Of a stretch of 64,000 nt of DNA, positions 34,201-40,228 are shown piece after piece. Under the pieces are notes generated by a model. It ran no database searches and was not told where the DNA came from. It was given only the letters and a program-made list of their open reading frames with translations. Position 1 is the stretch's first letter; each line of letters starts with the position of its first letter. A program made the translations under genes and the position numbers. The stretch is from a bacterium (GTDB lineage: Bacteria; Hydrothermota; Tepidihabitantia; Tepidihabitantales; Tepidihabitantaceae): contig DATJQV010000081.1 of NCBI GenBank assembly GCA_035505375.1, positions 255,736 to 319,735 on the forward strand. The letters are read 5' to 3'.

Positions 34201-36248
34201 ACTCCAACTCCCAGACCGTTACGAACCTTGCCGCCGGCGACTCCATACTGGTGTCATTCAGCGACTGGACTGCGGTGCAGCGCGGCACGTCTGTCACCCG
34301 CTGCTCTACCAACCTGGCCGGCGACCAGGTACGCGGTAATGACACGATGTCCGGCTCAGTCACAGTGAGAGTGACAAACGTCGGCGTGACGGCAATCGTT
34401 GCGCCGCCCGATACTGTCGACTCGGGTACGGTCGTCACACCCAAAGCCCGTGTTAGGAACTTCGGCACCAACTCCGCCACGTTCCCTGTCTTCTTCCGCA
34501 TCGGGTCCATCTACTCCGACTCCCAGAACGTTACCAACCTCGCGGCCGGTGACTCAATACAGGTATCGTTCACTAACTGGACCGCCGGACCGCCCGGCAC
34601 GTACGTCAAGCGTTGCTCGACCGCTCTGACCGGCGACCAGATCCACGGTAATGACACGCTGTCCGGAATGGTCACCGTCGCGCACGCGCCGGTCACAGAT
34701 GTCGGCGTAACCGCGCTCATCGCGCCCACGGGAACGGTCGACTCGGGGGCCACCGTCACCCCGCAGGCGCGGGTCAAGAACTTCGGCACGTCCGCTGCTA
34801 CCTTCCCGGCCACCTTCCGCATTGGCTCTTCCTACACCAATACCCAGACCGTGAGCAATCTGGCTGCCGGAGACTCCGTGCTGGTCTCCTTTGCCAACTG
34901 GACCGCGGTGCAGCGCGGCACTTCGGCCACCCGCTGCACGACGGCTCTGACGGGTGACCAGAACCACTCCAACGACGCGCTGTCCGGCACAGTGACCGTG
35001 CGGGTGACCGATGTCGGTGTGACCAGCATAGTTGCGCCGACCGGTACGGTCGACTCCGGTGCCACCATCACCCCACAGGCCCGGGTGAAGAACTTCGGCA
35101 CGGCGTCGGCGACGTTCCCGGCCACCTTCCGCATCGGTAGCGGCTATAACAACACCAAGACAGTCTCCAACCTGGCTGCGGGCGACTCGGTGCTGGTATC
35201 ATTCAGCAACTGGACCGCAGGACAGCGAGGCACCTATGCCACACGTTGCTCTACCAACTTAACGGGAGACCAAGTCCATGCCAACGACACGCTGGCTGGT
35301 TCGGTCACGGTACGAGTCATCGACGTCGGGGTAGCGGCCATTGTCGCGCCGGTCGATACGGTCGACTCCGGAGCAACCTTCACCCCGCAGGCTCGCGTCA
35401 GGAACCGCGGGACCGGCGCGGCCAGCTTCCCGGTGACCATGAGCATCGGCACGTACGCAGACACCCAGAGCGTGTCCAGCCTGCCTGCGGGTGACTCGAT
35501 TCTCGTGAGCTTCACCTCGTGGACGGCAACGGCACGCGGGGCGAACGCGATTCGGTGTTCGACCGCTCTCAGCGGCGACGTCGACCACACCAACGACACG
35601 CTGCGCGGCTCGGTTGCGGTGCGCGTGCGCGACGTGGCCTGCATCCAGCTCCTCGCGCCGCCGGATACGATCGACTCCGGCGCGACGGAGACTCCGCGGG
35701 CAGTGATACGGAACCTGGGCACCACCGACGAGACGTTCAACGCGCGGCTTGCCATCGGCGCATCCTACGCAGATACGGTTCCGCTCACGCTGGCGGCCGG
35801 CGCGACCGATACGGCGAGCTTCGCGGGCTGGACCGCGCCAGCGAGCGGGGCATTCCCGATCCTCTGCATCACCATGCTTCCGACCGACAAGAACAGGGCA
35901 AACGACTCGCTGCGGGACACGGTTGTCGTGTTGCCCCCTACCGGCGTGGCCGAACGACAGGTCCTGCCCCGTGTGCTCGCACTCTATTGCCCTGCGCCCG
36001 ACCCGATGCGCGGAAAGTCCGTAATCCGGTTCAGCATTCCCCGGCATGGACAGGTAATCCTCACCGTCCGCTCGATAACCGGTGCAGTCGTGCGAACCCT
36101 CTGCAACTCCTCACTCTCCCCGGCCTACTACTCCCTTGTCTGGGACGGCCGCGACAACTCGGGCCGACGCGTCGCACCGGGCATCTACTTCTGGCGGCTT
36201 GAGTGCGAGAACACCGTTATCACGCGCAAGGCCATCAAGCTGGACTAG
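25221..36248 (+). CDS. Giant secreted papain-like protease with 30 CARDB repeats
   Basis: A 3675-residue exported protein built like its upstream paralogue: signal peptide (1-23), repeat-coded linker RQSPITNYQ, C1A protease with Gln99, Cys105, His256 (GNHAITIVGY) and Asn280, then thirty CARDB-like repeats (residues 447 to about 3570; I counted thirty DSG-containing repeat starts), then the FlgD-like C-terminal domain. Each repeat reads DVGVTAIVAPTGTVDSG, then ITPQARVKNFGT, FRIGxxYxNTQTVSNL, AGDSVLVSFANWTAGQRG and RCSTxLTGDQVHxNDT. The array suggests a rigid stalk of beta-sandwich domains. Alternation of two repeat subtypes shows expansion by unequal exchange. It is large enough to be prone to copy-number change between strains. 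Confidence 0.9.
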   Translation: MKVNVRPYWLVLLAAVLIGRAVAQPQLPANLSPGNGSAGSSVATRQSPITNYQLHPCGLIVQDPRKIPGMILDKPHPGGPRTFSVSGDLSSQMPPVGDQGQQGSCTAWATGYYQKTHYEWREYHWNDSTTSHEFSPAFIYNQINGGADYGSSIWDAFTLMIDQGCASMADCPYNQNDCTSWPSESSYAHAIPNRGSTAHWFYMTDTSGIRMVKQRIDSGVTTVIGIEVYHNWDRIDSFGYKYCVADTPAGSYRGNHAITIVGYNDTLTTHDGTGAFRIVNSWGTYWGQSGYAWMSYKAATDSVLSQQAGFYLDDLIGYTPTMIGRVKITHPARDKVGIRMGVGRPSGPKWTKDFRTWRYPWVDQSFPNHNIVFDMTEGEPYITNGQTDTVFVRCIDDVHDGKTGTINYFAAKHLVWNATAVSPDTPVSIPDSGVGVYARAKMVRPHDVGVTVILAPTGTVDSGSTITPQARVKNFGIDTTTFPVTFHIGSGYTNTQTVSNLKNGDSVVVSFSNWTAGQRGTYATRCSTGLTGDLNHANDTLGGSVTVRVTDVGVRTIIAPTGTVDSGSTITPQARVKNLGTQAATFPVIFRIGSSYNNTQTVTGLAAGDSVVVSFSSWTAGQRGTYATRCSTNLTGDQVHSDDTLGGTVTVRVTDVGVKTIIAPTGTVDSGASITPQARVKNYGTVAVTFPVTFRIGSSYNNTQTVTSLAAGDSIVVSFSSWTAGQRGTYATRCSTGLTGDQVRSNDTLSGSVTVRVTDVGVTAIVAPTGTVDSGSTITPQAKVKNLGTVTATFPATFSIGTGYTNTQTVSNLAAGDSAVVSFSSWTAGQRGTYATRCSTNLTGDQVHTNDTLGGTVTVRVTDVGVKTIIAPTGTVDSGTVITPQARVKNYGTGAATFPVTFRIGSSYNNTQTVTNLAAGDSALVSFTNWTASPRGVLATRCSTALSGDQVHGNDTLSGTVTVRVTDVGVTAIVAPTGTVDSGTTVTPQARVKNFGTVSATFPATFRIGTGYTNTQTVSNLAAGDSALVSFANWTAGQRGTYATRCSTNLTGDQVHSNDTLGGTVTVRVTDVGVTALVAPTGTVDSGTTITPQARVRNFGTVSTTFPATFRIGTGYTNTQTVSNLAAGDSVVVSFSNWTAGQRGTYATRCSTNLTGDQVHTNDTLSGTVTVRVTDVGVSTIVAPTGTVDSGTVITPQARVKNYGTAAATFPVTFRIGSSYNNTQTITNLASGDSILVSFTNWTAGPRGTLATRCSTALSGDQVHGNDTMSGTVTVRVTDVGVTAIVAPTGTVDSGTTVTPQARVRNFGTVSATFPATFRIGTGYTNTQTVSNLAAGDSVLVSFANWTAGQRGTYATRCSTNLTGDQVHVNDTLSGSVTVRVTDVGVAAIIAPTGTVDSGATITPQARVKNYGTSAATFPSTFRIGTGYTNTQTVTSLAAGDSVVVSFSSWTAGQRGTYATRCSTSLSGDQVHSNDTLSGSVTVRVTDVGVAAIVAPTGTVDSGSTITPQARVKNLGTQAATFPVTFRIGSSYNNTQTVTSLAAGDSVLVSFANWTAAPRGTLATRCSTALSGDQVHGNDTLSGTVTVRVTDVGVTALVAPTGTVDSGTTVTPQARVKNFGTASATFPATFRIGTGYTNTQTVSNLAAGDSVLVSFANWTAGQRGTYATRCSTSLTGDQVHVNDTLSGSVIVRVSDVGVTQILAPTGTVDSGSTITPQARVKNYGTGAATFPVTFRIGSSYNNTQTVTNLASGDSLLVSFANWTAAPRGVLATRCSTALSSDQVHTNDTLSGTVTVRVTDVGVAALVAPAGTVDSGTTLTPQARVRNFGTSSATFPATFRIGSSYTNTQTVSNLAAGDSVLVSFSNWTAGQRGTYATRCSTNLTGDQVHVNDTLSGSVIVRVSDVGVTQILAPTGTVDSGTTITPQARVKNYGSAASTFPVTFRIGTGYNNTQTVTNLAAGDSVLVSFANWTAAPRGTLATRCSTALANDQVHSNDTMSGTVTVRVTDVGVTALLAPTGTVDSGTTITPQARVKNFGTVAATFPATFRIGTGYTNTQTVSNLAGGDSVVVSFSNWTAGQRGTYATRCSTNLTGDQVHSNDTLSGSVTVRASDVGVTAIVAPTGTVDSGSTITPQARVKNYGSTAVTFPTTFRIGSSYNNTQTVSNLASGDSVLVSFANWTAGQRGTYATRCSTALSGDQIHTNDTLSGSVTVRVTNVGVTAIIAPPDTVDSGTVVTPKARVKNFGTGAATFPVFFRIGSVYSDSQSVSNLAAGDSIQVSFANWTAGPLGTYVKRCSTALAGDQVHTNDTLSGSVTVKPAPFLDVGVTQIISPTGTIDSGTVVTPKARVRNFGNTTVSFPVAFRIGSFYSNSQTVTNLAAGDSVQVSFTDWTAVQRGTSVTRCTTSLSGDQNHSNDALSGSVTVRVTDVGVTALVAPTGTVDSGTTMTPQARVKNFGTASATFPATFRIGSGYSNTQTVTNLAAGDSVLVSFSNWTAGQRGTYATRCSTNLTGDQVHNNDTLSGSVIVRVLDVGVSQILTPTGTVDSGTTITPQARVKNFGSAAATFPTTFRIGTGYNNTQTVSNLAAGDSVLVSFANWTAGQRGTYATRCSTALSGDLVHANDTLSGSVTVRVTNVGVTAIVAPPDTVDSGSVVTPQARVKNFGTNSATFPVFFRIGSVYSDSQNVTGLAAGDSIQVSFTNWTAGPPGTYAKRCSTALAGDQVHSNDTLSGLVTVKHAPFVDVGVIAIVAPAGTVDSGTTVTPQARVKNHGTSAATFPVTFRIGSFYSNSQTVTNLASGDSTLVSFTNWTAVQRGTSATRCTTALSGDQNHSNDAMSGSVTVRVTDVGVFTIVTPTDTVDSGAVVTPKARVRNYGTDAVTFPVTFRIGSSYTNTQTVSNLASGDSVQVSFANWSAAPRGPLATRCSTALSNDQIHANDTLSGAVVVRVTNVGVTAIAAPTGTIDSGTTVTPQARVKNYGTGSATFPVTFRIGSFYSNSQTVTNLAAGDSILVSFSDWTAVQRGTSVTRCSTNLAGDQVRGNDTMSGSVTVRVTNVGVTAIVAPPDTVDSGTVVTPKARVRNFGTNSATFPVFFRIGSIYSDSQNVTNLAAGDSIQVSFTNWTAGPPGTYVKRCSTALTGDQIHGNDTLSGMVTVAHAPVTDVGVTALIAPTGTVDSGATVTPQARVKNFGTSAATFPATFRIGSSYTNTQTVSNLAAGDSVLVSFANWTAVQRGTSATRCTTALTGDQNHSNDALSGTVTVRVTDVGVTSIVAPTGTVDSGATITPQARVKNFGTASATFPATFRIGSGYNNTKTVSNLAAGDSVLVSFSNWTAGQRGTYATRCSTNLTGDQVHANDTLAGSVTVRVIDVGVAAIVAPVDTVDSGATFTPQARVRNRGTGAASFPVTMSIGTYADTQSVSSLPAGDSILVSFTSWTATARGANAIRCSTALSGDVDHTNDTLRGSVAVRVRDVACIQLLAPPDTIDSGATETPRAVIRNLGTTDETFNARLAIGASYADTVPLTLAAGATDTASFAGWTAPASGAFPILCITMLPTDKNRANDSLRDTVVVLPPTGVAERQVLPRVLALYCPAPDPMRGKSVIRFSIPRHGQVILTVRSITGAVVRTLCNSSLSPAYYSLVWDGRDNSGRRVAPGIYFWRLECENTVITRKAIKLD
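25355..25382. repeat. Heptamer tract in protease 2 linker
   Basis: Four 7-bp units (CCAATCA, CCGATCA, CCAATTA, CCAACTG) at the position homologous to the tract in gene 1. Confidence 0.85.
26559..35935 (+). repeat. Coding array of about 309-bp CARDB units
   Basis: Thirty in-frame units of roughly 300-315 bp. Long blocks recur nearly unchanged at the DNA level, for example around GTGACGGTACGCGTTACCGA, and a two-unit higher-order pattern is visible across repeats 5-16. Confidence 0.9.
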
Positions 36249-36313
36249 CGCCGGCCGGACCTCAGTGGCGGGACGAGCTTCACCGGGCGCTTGCGGACCG
36301 AGGGCGACCAGCC

Positions 36314-36343
36314 TTGACGTCAGCCCACGCTGCCGGGTAGAAT
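36314..36343 (+). promoter_or_regulatory. Predicted promoter of protease gene 3
   Basis: TTGACG (36314-36319), 18-bp spacer, TAGAAT (36338-36343). The leader that follows is longer than, and unrelated to, the leader of genes 1 and 2. Confidence 0.55.
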
Positions 36344-36467
36344 TATCAGGTGTTGATGTTCGCCGGCGAGGACCGCCGTGGGCGTCCCGGCGCTACGGTC
36401 GCACTAGAATTCAGGTTTTCCCGTTTCGACAATGACCGCATCGATCCCCTTTTTGGGAGGTGCTAAT

Positions 36468-38738
36468 ATGAGACTTCATTTCTGTAGCCGTCACGTCCTT
36501 CTGCTTGTCGCGTTGCTGGTTGGCCCCACCGCTACGCGGGCCCAGTCGCCGGCGAAGTCGTCGCCTCGCGACAACCCTGCTGGTTCGTCAATCGCCAATC
36601 GCCAATCGTCAATCGTCATTCCCCAGCCCCTGCACCCGTGCGGACTGATTCGCGAGGACGCGAGCAAGATTCCGTGGATGATCCAGGACAAGCCCGCCCC
36701 GGCCGCCGCACATGTTGCCCGTGCCCTTGGTTCGGGTGACATATCCAGCCAGATGCCGCCGGTCGGGAACCAGGGCTCCCAGGGCTCCTGCACCGCGTGG
36801 GCCATCGCATACTACCAGAAAACCCACTACGAGTGGGTCGAGCATCATTGGAACGACTCGACGACCAATCACGAGTTCAGCCCGGCGTTTGTCTACAACC
36901 AGATTAACGGCGGCGTTGACTCGGGCTCGGACTTCTCCGTCGCCATGGCCCTGATTGCCGACCAGGGCTGTGCATCCATGGCCGACTGTCCCTACAACCA
37001 GAACGACTGCACGAGCTGGCCTTCCGAATCGGCCTATGCCCGCGCCATACCGAACCGCGGCGGCGCCGCCCACTTTTTCTGGATGCAGGATTCTACCGGC
37101 ATCGATGAGGCCAAGGCGCGCATCGACTCCGGGCTGACGACGGTCATCGGCATCGGCGTATGGTCCAACTTCGACAACATCCAGAACTACAACTACACCT
37201 ATTGCGTGGCCGACACTTACGGCGGCGACCGCGGCGGCCACGCGGTGACCATTGTCGGGTACGATGACAACAAGTCCACGCACGACGGGATGGGCGCCTT
37301 CAAGATGGTGAACTCCTGGGGCACGGGCTGGGGTCAGTCCGGATACTGGTGGATGTCCTACGTGGCAGCCACGAATGCGACGCTCACCTCCCAGCAGGGC
37401 TACTACCTCGACGACCTCGTCGGTTACTCGCCTACCCTGCTAGCCCGCGTGAGAATAACGCACTCGGCCCGTGACAAGGTCGGCATCCGACTCGGCGTTG
37501 GCTCTACCGCGTATCCGAGCTGGGCCAAGGACTTCCGGACATGGCGTCACCCCCTGGTTAACCAACCCTTTCCGAACCATAACATCGTCTTCGACATGAG
37601 CGACGGTGCGCCGTACCTCCAGGATGGCGAGGCCGACTCAGTGTTTGTGCGGTGTATCGACGACGTCTCCGACGGCAAGACCGGAACCATCCACTACTTC
37701 ACTGCCAATCAACTGATGTGGCCCGCGAACGCCGTGTCGCCCGACACGCCGGTCAGTATTCCCGACTACAACGTCGCAGTTTACGCTCCGGCCAAATTCA
37801 TACGGCCGCACGACGTCGGCGTCGCCGCAATCCCCGTTCCGACCGGCACCTTTGACTCGGGCGCCACGGCCAGCCCCCAGGCCAAGGTGAAGAACTACGG
37901 CACCAACACGGAATCGTTCACGGTCAAATTCCGTATCGGCGCCTACTCGGACACCCAGCGGGTGACTAGCCTCGCTGCCGGCGATTCGGCCACCCTTACC
38001 TTTGCGTCCTGGACGGCAACCGCGCGCGGCACCAACACCACCCGCTGCTCCACCGCCCTCAGCGACGACAACTCCGGCAATGACGTGAGCCAAGGTTGGG
38101 TCATCGTCCGCGTGCTCGACGCCGGGTGCACGCAGATCCTCTCGCCTCTGGATACGGTTGACTCCGGGGCGACGTTCACGCCGCGGGCTGTCATCAAGAA
38201 CTTCGGCTCGGCCATCGAAACCCTCAGCACGCGGCTCACCATCGGCACCGGCTATGCCGACACGGTCTCGGTCACGGTGGGGTCCGGCAAGACCGACACG
38301 GTCGCCTTCCCCAACTGGACCGCGCATGCGCTTGGCACGTTCGCAGTGACCTGCTCCACAATGCTCGCCAACGACGTCTACCCGGGAAACAACGTGTCAC
38401 GCGAATCGATCGTGGTCAGACCGACCACCGGGGTCGCCGAACCAACCGGGCTGCCGAAAGTCCTCTCCCTCGAACGGCCCCTTCCCGACCCGATGCGCGG
38501 ACAAGCGACAATCCAATTCAACATCCCGCATGTCGCTCAGGCGAGCGTGACTATCCGCTCTGCGACCGGAGCCCTGGTTCGGGTACTCACCTCTCCCCAG
38601 CCCCTCGTCCCCGGCACATACTCCGTCACTTGGAATGGCCGTGACGACTCAGGCCGCCGCGTCGCGAAGGGCGTCTACTTCTGGCGTCTCGAAACCGGAA
38701 GCACCACGCTTACCCGCAAGGCTATCAAGATAGACTAG
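36468..38738 (+). CDS. Secreted papain-like protease with 2 CARDB repeats
   Basis: A 756-residue paralogue of the two giant proteases. I start it at ATG 36468, which follows GGGAGGTGCTAAT and begins the signal peptide; the open frame starts 12 codons earlier. The C1A triad is complete: Cys108 (GSCTAWA), His258 (GGHAVTIVGY) and Asn282 (VNSWGTGWG), with Gln102 before them. Two CARDB-like repeats (about 449-650) are followed by the FlgD-like C-terminal domain ending KGVYFWRLETGSTTLTRKA. This short version probably resembles the ancestral form before repeat expansion. A strong terminator-like hairpin follows at 38753. Confidence 0.9.
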   Translation: MRLHFCSRHVLLLVALLVGPTATRAQSPAKSSPRDNPAGSSIANRQSSIVIPQPLHPCGLIREDASKIPWMIQDKPAPAAAHVARALGSGDISSQMPPVGNQGSQGSCTAWAIAYYQKTHYEWVEHHWNDSTTNHEFSPAFVYNQINGGVDSGSDFSVAMALIADQGCASMADCPYNQNDCTSWPSESAYARAIPNRGGAAHFFWMQDSTGIDEAKARIDSGLTTVIGIGVWSNFDNIQNYNYTYCVADTYGGDRGGHAVTIVGYDDNKSTHDGMGAFKMVNSWGTGWGQSGYWWMSYVAATNATLTSQQGYYLDDLVGYSPTLLARVRITHSARDKVGIRLGVGSTAYPSWAKDFRTWRHPLVNQPFPNHNIVFDMSDGAPYLQDGEADSVFVRCIDDVSDGKTGTIHYFTANQLMWPANAVSPDTPVSIPDYNVAVYAPAKFIRPHDVGVAAIPVPTGTFDSGATASPQAKVKNYGTNTESFTVKFRIGAYSDTQRVTSLAAGDSATLTFASWTATARGTNTTRCSTALSDDNSGNDVSQGWVIVRVLDAGCTQILSPLDTVDSGATFTPRAVIKNFGSAIETLSTRLTIGTGYADTVSVTVGSGKTDTVAFPNWTAHALGTFAVTCSTMLANDVYPGNNVSRESIVVRPTTGVAEPTGLPKVLSLERPLPDPMRGQATIQFNIPHVAQASVTIRSATGALVRVLTSPQPLVPGTYSVTWNGRDDSGRRVAKGVYFWRLETGSTTLTRKAIKID
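36588..36622. repeat. Heptamer tract in protease 3 linker
   Basis: Five 7-bp units (TCAATCG, CCAATCG, CCAATCG, TCAATCG, TCATTCC) at the same place as in the two paralogues, coding for SIANRQSSIVI. Confidence 0.9.
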
Positions 38739-38752
38739 GCTCTACAAACCTC

Positions 38753-38783
38753 AAGGGGCGGAACGCATTGCGTCCCGCCCCTT
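38753..38783 (+). terminator. Terminator-like hairpin after protease 3
   Basis: Long stem AAGGGGCGG/CCGCCCCTT extended by ACGCA/TGCGT with one mismatch, 14 bp after the stop codon. It is followed by CATTTCA rather than a full T-run. Confidence 0.65.
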
Positions 38784-38871
38784 CATTTCAGCTCAGGTCG
38801 CCCCGACTGGGGCAGTTTAGGCTGCCCCAGCACTTACCTTCGATCTACCGGGTTCGCTCGCCCACACCTAC

Positions 38872-39159
38872 TCAGTACGCAAGCCCTCGCATGGGCAGCC
38901 TCGGATCAACCAGCCTGCAGGACCCCGGTACGCAGCCCGACTGCACGCCGCTCGGAAGCCGCTGTTGCGCGAACAGATGGTTCACCCAGCCGAACAGCGA
39001 CGCCACCGATCGAGGTGGAAGCACAGGATAGGTTGTAGGATAGGGTGAAACCCTGGGCATAAGCCCAACCGGTGCCACTGTCCCGCGTTGGACCGGTGCG
39101 ACCGCCATCGCTACACCTGCAAGAGCAACCAGCAAAGCAAGAGTAATAATCCGATTCAT
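38872..39159 (-). CDS. Small secreted protein of unknown function
   Basis: A 95-residue protein. It is supported by a strong ribosome site (AAGGAGCTTATC before ATG 39159) and a clear signal peptide (MNRIITLALLVALAGVAMA). The mature part is Pro-rich with two cysteines close together (SGCVPGSC). I recognise no family. It is convergent with the protease 3 gene. Confidence 0.6.
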   Translation of the reverse strand: MNRIITLALLVALAGVAMAVAPVQRGTVAPVGLMPRVSPYPTTYPVLPPRSVASLFGWVNHLFAQQRLPSGVQSGCVPGSCRLVDPRLPMRGLAY

Positions 39160-39352
39160 GATAAGCTCCTTTCATTCGAACCCTCAACGACCGATCTTAG
39201 ACCCCGGCCCACAGAATCGGATTCGGCACTGTCATTTCCCCCGAGGGGATACGGTATGCGTACGGCACCCGGTGGAACCGGCGCTGCGCGTCAAATAGGA
39301 GGACGGAATCGCATGTCTATCCCTCCAAGTCCCTCGCTATTCCGTGGAACTG

Positions 39353-39571
39353 CTACAGCGCTGCTTCGAGGTTGTCGGCAATCTCGATTACCCCGCAGGC
39401 CTTGCGGCCAACGAACAGGACGTAGTCGGCTCCGCCCGTGTCGAGCGTGAGCTCGCTCACGACCACGCCTGGTCCCGCTCCAAGGTCAATCGCCGGCCGG
39501 GCCTTGACAACCCAGCCAGTGGCTTCGAGCTCTCCGTCCATCTTCTCTCGCGCCCACTCTTCAGCATTCAT
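39353..39571 (-). pseudogene. Remnant of a type I restriction HsdR N-terminus
   Basis: A 72-residue open frame that resembles the first part of HsdR subunits: a helix AEEWAREKMDGELEATGWVV, then the conserved pattern GVVVSEL...GGADYVLFVGRKACGVIE. Full HsdR proteins are about 900-1000 residues and continue here with the nuclease and helicase domains, but this frame stops shortly after the VIE strand. No hsdM, hsdS or further hsdR sequence is seen nearby. It is probably a decayed restriction gene; an independent small protein cannot be excluded. Confidence 0.5.
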
Positions 39572-39671
39572 GAAGGAAACCGCGGTATCTTGGTTTCGCG
39601 CCTGACAAAGTCAAGCGGCCTACCCTGCCCCAGGAGACTAAATAGGGACGCTACCCATTTTGACTAATCCT

Positions 39672-39692
39672 GGACCTGTCAATATCAGGTCC
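39672..39692. terminator. Small perfect hairpin
   Basis: GGACCTG, 7-nt loop, CAGGTCC, about 100 bp beyond the hsdR relic on its 5' side. No T-run; the role is unclear. Confidence 0.35.
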
Positions 39693-39713
39693 GGGCTATC
39701 GTTGGCCTGCCCG

Positions 39714-40083
39714 AATGAGACTAATTCGTATCATTAGTCCTACGCGGCCTTCCGGCGTATCTGCTTGCAGCTTGTGGCTTTAGGATTGAGGAGGGGAATG
39801 ACACCCCCACCCGGGGGATTACCCCCAAGATAGCTTAAGGGATTGGTTGGGACATAGCCCGAAGGGTCATCTCCACCACAATTCTCGGATGAACTTCCTC
39901 CGCAACTCGCCGGGTTGGTCTACCGGTTGCTCTCCGGTTAGCTTCCCCGGTTAGTCCACCCGTTACTCCACCGATTCCTCTCCGGTTTGGTCGGAGCGTT
40001 GCGGTCCGGCTAACTCCGCGGGTTGCCGTCCTCGTTGGTCCCGGGGTAGCTCTGGCCGTTGCTGACCAGATAGCTTCCCGGAC
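39714..40083. repeat. Composite repeat element, copy B, with 12-bp array
   Basis: Same layout as 19516-19935: the conserved left part (AATGAGACTAATTCGTATC, then GCTTGTGGCTTTAGG and TGACACCCCCACCCGGGGG) followed by the degenerate 12-bp array (about 39866-40083; in reverse AACCGGTAGACC, AACCCGGCGAGT, AAACCGGAGAGG, AATCGGTGGAGT). It fills most of the gap between the hsdR relic and the next gene, which otherwise holds nothing. Confidence 0.8.
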
Positions 40084-40228
40084 AACTTACTGGGGAGCCT
40101 CGGCCGAAGCGGGGCCGCGCCGCTGACTGGATCCGCCTACTTGGCCACGATGAGACGAGTTCAGAACCGGGGCCTGTGCTTGGGCTTGCGTTCTTCGTGG
40201 GCCGGAGCTTGCGGCTTGTTGTTTGCGG

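Noticed and set aside
39088..39450. Plus-strand frame with an AGGAGG-like site near 39300
   Set aside because: It runs antisense to the hsdR relic and the small secreted gene and shows no domain.
19671..40083. CRISPR array
   Set aside because: Units are 12 bp and contiguous, with no spacers between fixed repeats, and no cas genes are present.
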